Source: Brevundimonas diminuta 470-4
GTDB taxonomy: Bacteria > Pseudomonadota > Alphaproteobacteria > Caulobacterales > Caulobacteraceae
Direction: 5' to 3'
Assembly (NCBI GenBank): GCA_000318405.1
Contig: KB291758.1
Coordinates: forward strand, 507-48,344
Length of the DNA stretch: 47,838 nucleotides
This document shows, in pieces, positions 15,769 through 25,108 of the stretch (position 1 is the first letter of the stretch; each line of letters opens with the position of its first letter). A model generated the notes under the pieces. The model saw only the letters and a program-made list of their open reading frames with translations, was not told where the DNA came from and did no database searches. The position numbers and the translations under genes were made by a program.

Positions 15769-15933
15769 CCTTCTCCCCCTGTGGGAGAAGGTGGCCTGCG
15801 GAGCAGGCCGGATGAGGGGTGTCGGCGCGCGGCATGAAATCTGCTTCAGCCGACAGCGCCCCTCATCTGGCGTCCCGTTCACACCCCTCATCCGAGCGCC
15901 TCCGGCGCCCACTTCTCCCACAAGGGGAGAAGG
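15769..15933. repeat. REP-like palindromic repeat: two inverted units between galU and glmS
   Basis: Unit A (15769 to about 15822) reads CCTTCTCCCCCTGTGGGAG, a stem-loop GCCTGC-GGA-GCAGGC, then GGATGAGGGGTGT. Unit B (about 15881-15933), on the other strand, has the same ends but the stem GCGCC-GGA-GGCGC. Between them, GTCGGC (15821-15826) pairs with GCCGAC (15849-15854). The outer parts of A and B also pair with each other. This CTTCTCCC-type repeat is widespread in alphaproteobacterial intergenic DNA (from general knowledge). Confidence 0.8.
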
Positions 15934-15941
15934 AAGTCTTG

Positions 15942-17756
15942 TCACTCCACCGTCACGGACTTGGCCAGGTTGCGGGGCTGGTCGACGTCCGTGCCCTTCT
16001 GGACGGCGGTGTAATAGGCCAGCAGCTGCATCGGCACGGCGTAGACCAGAGGCGCGATCAGGGCCGGGCAGTCGGGGGCGTGGACCCGGCGGACGCCCGC
16101 ACCGTGCAGGGCCGGCGCCGTCTCGGGCGTGATCATGATGACCGGGCCGCCGCGCGCGGCGACTTCCTGCAGGTTGGAGGCGGTCTTCTCGAACAGGTCG
16201 TCCAGCGGGGCCAGCGCCACGGTGGGGGTCGCCTCGTCGATCAGGGCGATGGGGCCATGCTTGAGCTCGCCCGCCGCATAGCCTTCGGCGTGGATGTAGC
16301 TGATCTCCTTCAGCTTCAGCGCGCCTTCCATCGCCAGGGGGAACATGGGGCCGCGGCCCAGGAACAGGACGTCGCGCGCCTTGGCCAGGTCCAGCGTCAG
16401 GGCATGGATGCCCGCGTCCATCTGCAGGGCTTCCGAGATCAGGCGCGGGGCCTCGAACAGGGCCTTGACCAGTTCGGCTTCCTGAACGGCGTCGATCCGG
16501 CCGCGCGCCACGCCCGCCGCAACGGCCAGCGACAGCAGGGCGGCGACCTGGGCGGTGAAGGCCTTGGTCGAGGCCACGCCGATTTCCGGCCCCGCGTGAG
16601 TGGGCCACAGGGTTTCAGCCTCGCGCGCCATCGAGGAGGTGTGGACGTTGACGACGGCGGCGGTCTTCAGCCCCTGCGCCTTGCACCATTTCAGGCCCGC
16701 CAGGGTGTCGGCGGTCTCGCCCGACTGGCTGACGGCGACGGCCAGCGTTCCGGGCGACAGGGCCGGGTCGCGATAGCGGAACTCCGAGGCGATCTCGACG
16801 TCGCAGGGCAGGCCGGCGTATTTCTCAAAGGCGTATCGGCCGATCTGGGCGGCGTAAAAGGCCGTGCCGCAGGCGACGATCTGGATGCGGTCCAGGGCGG
16901 CGAAGTCCACGGCCTGAACCTTGGCCTTGCCGGAGACCAGGTCGAGATATTCCGACAGGGTGTGCTGGACGCTGTCGGGCTGTTCGTGGATCTCCTTTTC
17001 CATGAAGTGGCGGTACTCGCCCTTCTCGACCAGGGCTGAGGAGGCCGAGACCTGCACCACGGCGCGGTCGGCCGGGCGGCCCGAAGCGTCGAACATGCGC
17101 GCGCCGGTGCGGGTCACGGCGACGAAGTCGCCCTCTTCCAGATAGGAAATCTTCTGGGTGAAGGGGCCGACGGCCAGGGCGTCCGAGCCCAGATACATCT
17201 CGCCCTCGCCCCAGCCGACGACCAGAGGGCTGCCGCGACGGGCGCCCAGGATCAGTTCGTCCTCGCCCTCGATCAGCACGGCCAGGGCGTAGGCGCCGGT
17301 CAGTCGATCCAGCGTGGCCTTGAAGGCGTCCAGCGGCGCCATGCCTGCGGCCAGCTTGTGATCCAGCAGGTGGGCGACGACCTCGGTGTCGGTCTGGCTT
17401 TCGAAGACGCGGCCCTCGGCCTCCATCTCGGCCTTCAGTTCGGCGAAGTTTTCGATGATGCCGTTATGGACCAGGCAGACGCGCCCGGCCTTGTGCGGGT
17501 GGGCGTTGGTCGTGGTCGGCGCGCCGTGGGTGGCCCAGCGGGTGTGGCCGACGCCGACGGCCCCGGCGACCGGCTCGGCGGCCAGCACGGCCTCCAGTTC
17601 GCGGATCTTGCCCTTGGCGCGGCGGCGCTCGATGCGGCCCTCGGACTGGACGGCGATCCCGGCGGAATCATAGCCGCGATACTCAAGCCGCTTCAGGCTG
17701 TCGATCAGGCGAGGGACGACGGGGCCGGTTCCGGTGACGCCGATGATGCCGCACAT
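15942..17756 (-). CDS. glmS: Glutamine--fructose-6-phosphate aminotransferase (isomerizing)
   Basis: 604 residues, standard length. First enzyme of UDP-GlcNAc synthesis: fructose-6-P plus glutamine gives glucosamine-6-P. The N-terminal Ntn glutaminase begins [13 protein letters not shown] with the nucleophile Cys2, and has RGYDSAG and HTRWATHG. Two SIS sugar-isomerase domains follow (about 285-410 with CGTAFYAA and [11 protein letters not shown]; about 455-590 with [20 protein letters not shown]), and the end [11 protein letters not shown] is canonical. It is divergent from glmM, the next enzyme of the same pathway, with about 180 bp between the genes. The REP-like repeat lies just past its stop. 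Confidence 0.97.
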   Translation of the reverse strand: MCGIIGVTGTGPVVPRLIDSLKRLEYRGYDSAGIAVQSEGRIERRRAKGKIRELEAVLAAEPVAGAVGVGHTRWATHGAPTTTNAHPHKAGRVCLVHNGIIENFAELKAEMEAEGRVFESQTDTEVVAHLLDHKLAAGMAPLDAFKATLDRLTGAYALAVLIEGEDELILGARRGSPLVVGWGEGEMYLGSDALAVGPFTQKISYLEEGDFVAVTRTGARMFDASGRPADRAVVQVSASSALVEKGEYRHFMEKEIHEQPDSVQHTLSEYLDLVSGKAKVQAVDFAALDRIQIVACGTAFYAAQIGRYAFEKYAGLPCDVEIASEFRYRDPALSPGTLAVAVSQSGETADTLAGLKWCKAQGLKTAAVVNVHTSSMAREAETLWPTHAGPEIGVASTKAFTAQVAALLSLAVAAGVARGRIDAVQEAELVKALFEAPRLISEALQMDAGIHALTLDLAKARDVLFLGRGPMFPLAMEGALKLKEISYIHAEGYAAGELKHGPIALIDEATPTVALAPLDDLFEKTASNLQEVAARGGPVIMITPETAPALHGAGVRRVHAPDCPALIAPLVYAVPMQLLAYYTAVQKGTDVDQPRNLAKSVTVE

Positions 17757-17940
17757 GAGGTCTGCTCCGAACGGAACGCAGCCGCCGCTCTTTGCGCCGG
17801 GCCGCGAAATTGAGGTAAGCGAGAGGGTTCAGCCTCCGCCCTTGATCTCCGCTCTAGGAAATCGCGGGGGCGACGACATCAAAAAATGGGTTTCGGAAGG
17901 TTTCTTTGCAATTCCGGGGCCGCCAGCGAAGGACGGCCTC

Positions 17941-19290
17941 TTGGGCGAGAGAAAATACTTCGGCACCGACGGGATTCGTGGCCGGGCCAACACCCATCCG
18001 ATGACGGCCGAGGTGGCCCTGCGCGTCGGACTGGCGGCCGGGCGGCTGTTCCGCACCGACGACGATCGGCGCCATCTGGTGGTGATCGGCAAGGACACCC
18101 GCCTGTCGGGCTATATGATCGAGCCTGCGCTGGTGGCGGGTCTGGCCTCGGTGGGCATGGACGTGCGCACCTTCGGACCGCTGCCGACGCCGGGCGTGGC
18201 GATGATGACCCGCTCGATGCGGGCCGACCTGGGCATCATGATCTCGGCCTCGCACAACGACTACGCCGACAACGGGATCAAGCTGTTCGGCCCGGACGGC
18301 TACAAGCTGTCGGACGAGATCGAGCTGAAGATCGAGGCCATGATGGACGAGGCCCTGGATCAGGACCTGGCCCCGTCGAACAAGCTGGGCCGGGTCAAGC
18401 GGATCGACGACGCCCCGCCGCGCTATATCGAGATCGCCAAACAGGCCTTCCCCAAGCGGCTGAGCCTCAAGGGCCTGCGCATCGCCATCGACTGCGCCAA
18501 CGGCGCGGGCTACCGCGTGGCGCCGACGACCCTCTATGAACTGGGCGCCGAGGTCTTCCCCGTCGGGGTGGAGCCGAACGGCCTGAACATCAACGCCGAG
18601 TGCGGCTCGACCCATCCGGCCACAGTGTCGGAGGCGGTGAAACGCTATCGCTGCGACATCGGCATCGCCCTGGACGGCGACGCTGACCGGGTCATCATCT
18701 GCGACGAGAAGGGGCATGTGGTCGACGGCGACCAGATCATGGCCCTGATCGGTCTGGACTGGGCCAAGCGCGGGCGGCTGAACGGCAGTGGCGTGGTCGC
18801 CACCGTCATGTCCAACCTGGGGCTGGAGCGCCGCCTGAAGGCCGAGGGCCTGACGCTGGAGCGCACCAAGGTCGGCGACCGCTACGTCATGGAGCGGATG
18901 CGCGAGGGCGGCTTCAACATCGGCGGCGAACAGTCGGGCCACATCATCCTGAAGGATCACGCCACGACCGGCGACGGCCTGATGGCGGCGCTGCAGGTGC
19001 TGGCCGTCCTGGTCGAGGCGGGCGCGCCGATGAGCGAGCTGGCGCGCCAGTTCGAGCCGGTGCCGCAACTGCTCCAGAACGTCCGCTATACGGCTGGAAA
19101 GCCGCTGGAGGACGAGAAGGTCAAGGCGGCGATGGCCGAGGCGGAAGCCGCCCTGAACGGCGCGGGCCGGCTGCTGGTCCGCCCCTCGGGCACGGAAAAG
19201 CTGATCCGCGTCATGGCCGAGGGCGACGACGAGGCCCTGGTCAGGCGCGTGGTCAACGACGTCGCCGAGGCGGTGAAGGCGGCGGGTTAA
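17941..19290 (+). CDS. glmM: Phosphoglucosamine mutase
   Basis: 449 residues. Converts glucosamine-6-P to glucosamine-1-P, following GlmS. Start chosen at TTG 17941: GAAGGA is 8 bases upstream, and the protein then begins [14 protein letters not shown], the family start; in-frame ATGs exist only about 185 bases or more upstream, inside the divergent glmS gene region, and would add a non-conserved extension. The active-site serine loop ISASHN (Ser104), the metal loop DGDADR and the C-terminal [12 protein letters not shown] phosphate-binding loop are all present. Its TAA stop overlaps the stop of the convergent FAD protein within a TTAA tetramer. Confidence 0.96.
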   Translation: MGERKYFGTDGIRGRANTHPMTAEVALRVGLAAGRLFRTDDDRRHLVVIGKDTRLSGYMIEPALVAGLASVGMDVRTFGPLPTPGVAMMTRSMRADLGIMISASHNDYADNGIKLFGPDGYKLSDEIELKIEAMMDEALDQDLAPSNKLGRVKRIDDAPPRYIEIAKQAFPKRLSLKGLRIAIDCANGAGYRVAPTTLYELGAEVFPVGVEPNGLNINAECGSTHPATVSEAVKRYRCDIGIALDGDADRVIICDEKGHVVDGDQIMALIGLDWAKRGRLNGSGVVATVMSNLGLERRLKAEGLTLERTKVGDRYVMERMREGGFNIGGEQSGHIILKDHATTGDGLMAALQVLAVLVEAGAPMSELARQFEPVPQLLQNVRYTAGKPLEDEKVKAAMAEAEAALNGAGRLLVRPSGTEKLIRVMAEGDDEALVRRVVNDVAEAVKAAG

Positions 19291-20594
19291 GGCGTCAGAA
19301 CGGCGGCCAGCGCCTCGATCCTCTGGCGGATGTCCGGCACGGCGATCGTTTCCCAGAAGGCGGCGCGGGCGGGGGGGCCAAGGACGAACAGGGCGGGATC
19401 AGCGGCGCCGTCGGCGTGCAGGACGCGTCCGTCGTCGTCCAGGTCGAGGCCGAGGTCGGCGGCGTCGAGGCGGGCGCGGCCTTCAGCGATCAGGGCGGCG
19501 GTCAGCGGCGCGCGCGCGATGTCGTGGCCGGGGCCGGTGCAGTCGATCAGCCAGGCGGCGGACAGCATCTGTGTCGCGCCATTCCGTGTGCGGATGGTCA
19601 GGGTCGCGCCTTCGCGATCAGCGGTGATCGACTGGGCGCGGCCGGAGATGATCGTCAGGCGGCCGGCGGCTTTCAAGGCCTCGAGTTCGGCGGCGACCTC
19701 GGGCGCGATGCGGTGTCGATGCACGTCCCACCAGGGCCGCAGATGGCGCAGGAAGCGGGCGCGCTGGGCGGTCGTGGCGGCGCGCCACAGGTCGAGGGTG
19801 ATCGGACGATAGCCTTCCATCACGCGGCGCCAGCCGTGGTCGCGCGCCAGACGGCGGGCGGCGGCCAGACGGTCGGACAGGGGGCCGGTCAGCGCCCGGG
19901 GCGGCAGATCGAGGGGGGCGTCATGATGGGCGCCGTGGGCCAGCGGCAGCAGGCCGCGTCGCGACACGACCGTCGCATGGCCGCGCCAGTTCCGGGCCTG
20001 AAGCGCCAGGACGACATCGACCATGGTCAGGCCCGAACCGAGGATCAGCACGTCGTCGGCGGGGGCGATGTCGCTCAGAGCGTCGGGGCTCCAAGGGTCG
20101 GCGATGCGTCGGGGGGCGGCGCCCGCAACGGTCGGGCGCGGCGGCGGATTGCCGGTGGCCAGCACGACGGCGCGGCCGGGGACGCGGGCGCCGTCGCTGA
20201 GGATGACGGTCTCGCCCTCGATGCGGACAGCCTCACCCTTCACGCGGCGGATCAGGCCGGGATGGGCGGCTTCGGTCTGGGCCAGCCGGTCCTGCACATA
20301 GCGGCCGTAGAGGCGGCGCGGCGCAAAGCCGTTGGGGTCGGCGAAATCGGGGGCGTGAAGCGCCAGCCAGCCGGTGAAGTCGGCCGGCCGGTCGGGGCGG
20401 GCGCTCATCCGCTCGGAGCGGACGTTGAGGCGGTGCGCGTCCAGCACGGCCGAATAGGCGACGCCGAGGCCCGCCTGTTCGCCGCGCTCGATCAGAACCG
20501 AGGCCTGGCCCTGTTCGGCCAGGCGCGCGGCCAGCATGGCGCCGGAGAACCCGCCGCCGACGATGACCACGGGGAGGGAGGCGGCGTCGTTCAT
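19287..20594 (-). CDS. FAD/NAD(P)-binding protein (COG4529-like)
   Basis: 435 residues from ATG 20594 ([20 protein letters not shown]); an upstream in-frame start would add 12 poor residues. The N-terminal FAD loop GGGFSG (about 12-17) is followed by [15 protein letters not shown] and a region [12 protein letters not shown] second nucleotide-binding region reads [17 protein letters not shown]. The end has [11 protein letters not shown] and FVLGPP, typical of COG4529 proteins, a family of oxidoreductase-like flavoproteins of unknown substrate. No partner gene; convergent with glmM, with overlapping stops. Confidence 0.82.
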   Translation of the reverse strand: MNDAASLPVVIVGGGFSGAMLAARLAEQGQASVLIERGEQAGLGVAYSAVLDAHRLNVRSERMSARPDRPADFTGWLALHAPDFADPNGFAPRRLYGRYVQDRLAQTEAAHPGLIRRVKGEAVRIEGETVILSDGARVPGRAVVLATGNPPPRPTVAGAAPRRIADPWSPDALSDIAPADDVLILGSGLTMVDVVLALQARNWRGHATVVSRRGLLPLAHGAHHDAPLDLPPRALTGPLSDRLAAARRLARDHGWRRVMEGYRPITLDLWRAATTAQRARFLRHLRPWWDVHRHRIAPEVAAELEALKAAGRLTIISGRAQSITADREGATLTIRTRNGATQMLSAAWLIDCTGPGHDIARAPLTAALIAEGRARLDAADLGLDLDDDGRVLHADGAADPALFVLGPPARAAFWETIAVPDIRQRIEALAAVLTP

Positions 20595-20637
20595 GGAACG
20601 ACCATTGTCCACGACGCCGCCGCCGGTCAAACCGGAA

Positions 20638-22137
20638 TCAGATTTCCTGGTTGAAGGCGCCGATTTCCGGGTGGGCGGCCAGACGCGGTTTCACTTCCTT
20701 GCGGAACAGGTCGCGCATGTCGTCGGCGGAGCGCATGCTTTCGACCACGACGACCAGTTCGGGCTTGTTGGAGGACGCGCGGACCAGCACCCAGGAGCCG
20801 TCCTCCAGATGGACGCGCACGCCGTTGACGGTGATGGCCTCGACGATCTTGCGGCCAAGGATCGAGCCACCGTAGGCCCCCAGATCCTCGTATTCCTTCA
20901 CGACCCTGGCCAGCACGTCATACTTCAGCTCGTCGTCGCAGTGGGGCGACATGGTCAGGCTGGTCCAGGCGTCGGGCAGGGCGGTCTTCAGTTCCGACAG
21001 CGACTTGCCGGGGTTGCGGTCCAGCATGGCCAGCACCGCGCCCGCCGCCACCAGGCCGTCGTCATAGCCGTGGCCCAGATCGCCCGACAGGAAGAAGTGG
21101 CCCGACTTCTCGAACCCGGCCAGGGCGCCCAGTTCGGCGGTCTTGCGCTTGATGTAGGAGTGGCCGGTCTTCCAGTAGACGGTGGTCGCGCCGTTGGCCT
21201 TCAGTACTTCGTCGGTCTTGTACAGGCCGGTCGATTTCACATCGACGACGAAGGTCGCGTTCGGGTGGATGGCCGACAGGTCGCGGGCCAGCATCAGGCC
21301 GATCTTGTCGGCGAAGATCTCCTCGCCCGTATCGTCGACCACGCCGCAGCGGTCGCCGTCGCCGTCGAAGCCCAGAGCCAGGTCGGCGCCCGTCTCCTTC
21401 ACCTTGGCCGCCATCTGCACCAGCATGGCGTGATCTTCCGGGTTCGGATTGTATTTGGGGAAGGTGTAGTCGAGGTCCGTGTCCATCTCGATCACTTCGG
21501 CGCCCATCAGGCGCAGCACCTCGGGGGCGAAGGCGCCGGCCGTGCCGTTGCCGCAGGCGGCCACGACCTTCAGCGGGCGGCACAGCTTCACCTTGGACGC
21601 CACGTCCTTGATGTAGGTCTCGCGGAAGCCCTCGACGCGCTCCAGACGGCCGCCGGGGCGGGCGACGCCCTGACCGTTCAGGACGATCTCCTTCAGACGG
21701 CCCATTTCGTCGGGGCCGAAGGTCAGCGGCGCCTGTGCGCCCATCTTCACGCCGGTCCAGCCGTTCTCATTGTGGCTGGCGGTGACCATGGCGACGCAGG
21801 GGCAGTCCAGGGCGAACTGAGCGTAGTAGGCCATCGGCGACAGGGCCAGGCCGATGTCCAACACCTCCATCCCGCCTTCCAGCAGGCCCAGGATCAGCGC
21901 CTGCTTCACCGACAGGGAATAGCCGCGGAAGTCGTGGCCGACGGCGATCTTCGGCGTCTGGCCGATCTCGTGGACATAGGTGGCGAGGCCCAGGCCCAGG
22001 GCCTGAATGCCCAGCAGGTTGATCTCTTTTTCCAGAATCCAGCGGGCGTCGTATTCGCGAAAGCCGGTCGGCTTGACCAGTGGCAGGGTTTCATATTCCG
22101 CAGTGTTGGGGCGGATGTCCTGACGGGGCTTTTGCAT
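20638..22137 (-). CDS. Phosphomannomutase/phosphoglucomutase (AlgC/ManB type)
   Basis: 499 residues from ATG 22137; AGGA lies 7 bases upstream. Alpha-D-phosphohexomutase that interconverts 6- and 1-phosphates of mannose and/or glucose for nucleotide-sugar synthesis. Visible: FREYDARWIL at the start; the phosphoserine loop TASHNENGWTG (Ser121); the metal-binding DGDGDR (258-263); the sugar-binding GFEKSGHFFL; and the C-terminal phosphate loop VRASSNKPEL. In most relatives this last loop reads RxSNTxP; here Lys replaces Thr. Substrate preference cannot be read from sequence. GalU would use its glucose-1-phosphate. Divergent from gpmA. Confidence 0.92.
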   Translation of the reverse strand: MQKPRQDIRPNTAEYETLPLVKPTGFREYDARWILEKEINLLGIQALGLGLATYVHEIGQTPKIAVGHDFRGYSLSVKQALILGLLEGGMEVLDIGLALSPMAYYAQFALDCPCVAMVTASHNENGWTGVKMGAQAPLTFGPDEMGRLKEIVLNGQGVARPGGRLERVEGFRETYIKDVASKVKLCRPLKVVAACGNGTAGAFAPEVLRLMGAEVIEMDTDLDYTFPKYNPNPEDHAMLVQMAAKVKETGADLALGFDGDGDRCGVVDDTGEEIFADKIGLMLARDLSAIHPNATFVVDVKSTGLYKTDEVLKANGATTVYWKTGHSYIKRKTAELGALAGFEKSGHFFLSGDLGHGYDDGLVAAGAVLAMLDRNPGKSLSELKTALPDAWTSLTMSPHCDDELKYDVLARVVKEYEDLGAYGGSILGRKIVEAITVNGVRVHLEDGSWVLVRASSNKPELVVVVESMRSADDMRDLFRKEVKPRLAAHPEIGAFNQEI

Positions 22138-22334
22138 GGTTTTTCCTGAATAGGCCGCTGAGAGGGGCGGGGTCGCAAATCTGTCTGGCCCTATAGCCTC
22201 GCCCCGCACGAGAGGCCACAACGCGCGACCATTGTTATGGCTGCCGTGTTTATCCTGATGCGGCGAAACCTTGACCGCCCCCGCGTCGGGGGCCTAGCGA
22301 GAACTTCAAGATACGGATGCTCCCGGAGACCCTG

Positions 22335-23060
22335 ATGACCCGCCTGATCCTGCTTCGCCACGGCCAGAGCCAATGGAACCTGGAGAACCGCTTCACCGGC
22401 TGGGTCGACGTCGACCTGACGGCCGAGGGCGAGGCCCAGGCCCGGCGCGGCGGCGAGCTGATCGCGCAGGCCGGCTTCAAGCCCGCCGTCATGTTCACCT
22501 CGGTGCTGAAGCGGGCCAAGCGCACGGGCGCCCTGGCGCTGGACACGGCCGGCCTCAAGGATGTGCCGGTGATCGAGGACTGGCGCCTGAACGAGCGCCA
22601 CTACGGCGGCCTGACCGGGCTGGACAAGGCCGAGACGGCGGCCAAGCACGGCGAGGATCAGGTCAAGGTCTGGCGCCGCAGCTATGACGTGCCGCCGCCG
22701 CCGCTGGCGCCGGGCGGCGAGTTCGACTTCGCCGGGGACCCCCGCTACGCCGGCAAGGAAATCCCGGACACCGAGAGCCTGAAGACGACGCTGGACCGGG
22801 TGCAGCCCTATTGGGACGCCGAGATCGCTCCGCGCCTAAAGGCGGGCGAGGACGTGCTGATCGCCGCCCACGGCAACTCCCTGCGCGCCATCGTCAAACT
22901 GCTGTTCGCCGTGCCGGACGACAGGATCGTCGACGTCGAGATTCCGACCGGCAACCCGCTGGAGATCGATCTGGACGCCGACCTGAAGCCGGTCGCCGCC
23001 CGCTATCTGGACGAAGGGCGGGCGCAGGCCCTGCCCCCCATTGCGAGAGTGATCGCGTGA
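22335..23060 (+). CDS. gpmA: 2,3-bisphosphoglycerate-dependent phosphoglycerate mutase
   Basis: 241 residues. Interconverts 3- and 2-phosphoglycerate in glycolysis and gluconeogenesis. LILLRHGQSQWNLENRFTGW carries the catalytic His9; NERHYGGLTGLDK and the second His region AAHGNSLRAIVKLL complete the active site. Start at ATG 22335 (MTRLILLRHG) with GGAGA 6 bases upstream; the earlier in-frame ATG at 22317 lacks support. The GTG of the next gene overlaps its TGA. Confidence 0.96.
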   Translation: MTRLILLRHGQSQWNLENRFTGWVDVDLTAEGEAQARRGGELIAQAGFKPAVMFTSVLKRAKRTGALALDTAGLKDVPVIEDWRLNERHYGGLTGLDKAETAAKHGEDQVKVWRRSYDVPPPPLAPGGEFDFAGDPRYAGKEIPDTESLKTTLDRVQPYWDAEIAPRLKAGEDVLIAAHGNSLRAIVKLLFAVPDDRIVDVEIPTGNPLEIDLDADLKPVAARYLDEGRAQALPPIARVIA

Positions 23061-23686
23061 GCGGGGCGGCGGACGACGCTGTCTTCATGCGGCGGGCGAT
23101 CGACCTGGCCCTGAGCCGCATGGGCGAGACCTGGCCCAATCCGGCCGTGGCCTGTGTTCTGGTCAAGGACGGGGTCGTGCTGGCCGAGGCGGCGACGGCG
23201 CCGGGCGGACGCCCGCACGCCGAGGAACAGGCCGTGCCCGAGGCGGGCGAGGCCGTGAAGGGCGCGACCGCCTATGTGACGCTGGAGCCGTGCGGCGCCC
23301 GCTCGTCGGGCCGCAAGTCCTGCGCCCACTTCCTGGCCGAGGCCGGGGTGGAACGGGTGGTGATCGCGGCGCTGGACCCGTCGCCCTTCGCCTCCGGCCG
23401 GGGCACGGAGCGGCTGCGCCAGTCGGGCCTGACGGTCGAGACGGGGCTGCTGTCGGATGAGGCCGCCGTCCTGTGCGAGGGCTTCCTGCATAGGCTTGAG
23501 ACAGGCCGTCCTATGGTGCGGGTCAGCGAGGACGGCGCGGGCTTCGACGGCCGCTTCGCCGCCGCGCCGCGCGCCGATCTGACGACAGAGCTGAACCGGC
23601 TGGGCGAGGCGGGTTATACGCGCCTGTGGACCCAGGAGGGCGAACTGGCCGAGGCCCTGCGCGAACAGGGGCTGCTGACGGAATAG
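23057..23686 (+). CDS. RibD-like deaminase-domain protein lacking the reductase domain
   Basis: 209 residues from GTG 23057, overlapping the gpmA stop by GTGA. Residues 10-140 match the CMP/dCMP-type zinc deaminase domain of RibD: WPNPAVACVLVKDG; zinc ligand and proton shuttle in HAEEQA (His54, Glu56); and the Cys pair in LEPCGARSSGRKSCAHFL (Cys79, Cys89). Bifunctional RibD is about 360 residues with a C-terminal reductase; here only about 70 poorly conserved residues follow, so the reductase is missing or vestigial. The spacing between the two Cys is one longer than the common RibD pattern. It may deaminate a different substrate, or serve as a stand-alone pyrimidine deaminase. Confidence 0.82.
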   Translation: MSGAADDAVFMRRAIDLALSRMGETWPNPAVACVLVKDGVVLAEAATAPGGRPHAEEQAVPEAGEAVKGATAYVTLEPCGARSSGRKSCAHFLAEAGVERVVIAALDPSPFASGRGTERLRQSGLTVETGLLSDEAAVLCEGFLHRLETGRPMVRVSEDGAGFDGRFAAAPRADLTTELNRLGEAGYTRLWTQEGELAEALREQGLLTE

Positions 23687-23769
23687 GCGGCGCGGCCGTA
23701 CAGACGGGCCGCGGAAAACCCTTGTTTCCGCAAAGCTTCCTTAATCCGGCGTAAGCCATAAACGGCCCC

Positions 23770-25041
23770 ATGAGCGAGGCCGTCGAACCCGTGCGCAGGA
23801 AGCTGACTCAGGAAGAGGTCGACGCCGTCTGCCTGAAGCACGACCGGTTGTGGCAGGCGCGGCCGGGCGGGGCGCGGGCGGTGTTCGCCTGGATGGACCT
23901 GTCGGGGGTCAGCTTGCGCGGCCGAAATCTGGCCGACGCCGACTTCACCGCCGCCTGCCTGATCGGCTGCGACCTGACGGGCGCCAAGCTGGACAACGCC
24001 AACTTCTTCGGCGCGGACATGCAGGATGCGACCCTGGTCGACGCCAGCCTGCGCCGGGCCGACCTGCGCGGGGCCTGCCTGCGCGGCGCGGACCTGTCGG
24101 GGGCCGACCTGTTCGAGGCCGACCTGCGCGAAGGGACCATCGCGGCCAAGGACGCCAAGCTGGGCTTTCGTGTCGTCGAGGCGCGCAAGCGGTCCGACAC
24201 GCAGGCGCAGGGGGCCGTGCTGGCGGGCGCCAATCTTCAGCGGTCGCGCATGACCGGCGTGATCGCCGTGGCCGCTGACTTCACCGACGCTGTCATGAAG
24301 GACTGCAAGCTGGTCCGGGCCAATCTGAAACAGGCCAGCTTTCGCGGCGCCGATCTGGCCGGGGCCGACCTGTCGGGCGCCGACCTGTCGGGCGCGGACC
24401 TCAGCGACGCCATACTGGTGGGGGTCAAGGCGGCCATGTGGCGGACCGACGGGGCCAATATGGACGGCGCCCTGGTCGACAACCGCCCGGCGGGCGAGCC
24501 GGTCAGCGAGATGCCCGCCGCCGAGATGCTGCGCGAACACGCCCAGTGGTGCGAGACCGGCGGCGCGGCAGGCCAGCCTTCGGTGTTCGACGGGGTCGAC
24601 CTGAGGCCGCTGGAGAGCATTCGCGGGCTGAATCTGACGGCCCTGTCGGCCAAGGCGGCGGTCTTCTACGGCCTGGATATGGAGGGGGTGCAGCTTCAGG
24701 GGGCGCAGCTGGAAGGCGCCGACCTGCGCTCGGCCAATCTGCGTCGGGCGGACCTGCGCGGCGCCCGCCTGACTCGGGCGCGGCTGAACGGGGCGGACCT
24801 GCGTGAGGCCCAGCTGGGGCCCTTGATGCTGACGGCGGATCGACTGATGTCCGCCGATCTGAGCGGGGCGAACCTGCGCGGCGCCGACCTGACGGGGGCC
24901 GACATGCGCCGGGCCGTGCTGGTCGACGCGGACCTGAGCCGGGCCATCCTGCACGGCGCCCAGACCCGACAGGCCGACTTCACCGGCGCCCAGACCGGCG
25001 GCGCGCGCGGGCTGGACCTGTCCGATCTGAACGCGGGTTAG
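23770..25041 (+). CDS. Pentapeptide-repeat protein
   Basis: 423 residues built mostly of A(D/N)LXX repeats that fold as a right-handed quadrilateral beta-helix. A short N-terminal domain (1-45, KLTQEEVDAVCLKHDRLWQ) precedes three repeat blocks at about 46-125, 155-225 and 300-415, separated by non-repeat inserts (about 126-155 and 230-290, the latter with EMLREHAQWCETGG). Some pentapeptide proteins mimic DNA and bind gyrase, but such function cannot be inferred from repeats alone. No signal peptide or TM segment. It is a single gene; a terminator-like hairpin follows. Confidence 0.9.
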   Translation: MSEAVEPVRRKLTQEEVDAVCLKHDRLWQARPGGARAVFAWMDLSGVSLRGRNLADADFTAACLIGCDLTGAKLDNANFFGADMQDATLVDASLRRADLRGACLRGADLSGADLFEADLREGTIAAKDAKLGFRVVEARKRSDTQAQGAVLAGANLQRSRMTGVIAVAADFTDAVMKDCKLVRANLKQASFRGADLAGADLSGADLSGADLSDAILVGVKAAMWRTDGANMDGALVDNRPAGEPVSEMPAAEMLREHAQWCETGGAAGQPSVFDGVDLRPLESIRGLNLTALSAKAAVFYGLDMEGVQLQGAQLEGADLRSANLRRADLRGARLTRARLNGADLREAQLGPLMLTADRLMSADLSGANLRGADLTGADMRRAVLVDADLSRAILHGAQTRQADFTGAQTGGARGLDLSDLNAG

Positions 25042-25055
25042 AATCCGCCCACGAA

Positions 25056-25082
25056 AAAGGGGCGACGCGAACGCCGCCCCTC
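25056..25082 (-). terminator. Terminator shared by the convergent pentapeptide and hsp20 genes
   Basis: GGGGCG...CGCCCC hairpin with an AAAAA/TTTTT tract on one side. On the minus strand it ends in five T, so it best serves hsp20 (stop at 25109). Confidence 0.65.
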
Positions 25083-25108
25083 GGATCGGTCACTCAGGCG
25101 AAAAGGCC

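Noticed and set aside
15743-15941. Small genes in the galU-glmS gap
   Set aside because: Every open frame there runs through the palindromic repeat and has no ribosome-binding site.
17757-17940. Possible riboswitch or ribozyme between glmS and glmM
   Set aside because: The glmS ribozyme is a Firmicutes feature, and nothing resembling its core is seen in this divergent region.
23614-24954. 446-residue repetitive frame antisense to the pentapeptide gene (QVGPAQVRP-type repeats)
   Set aside because: The periodicity is simply the reverse complement of the A(D/N)LXX repeats, with no start signal.
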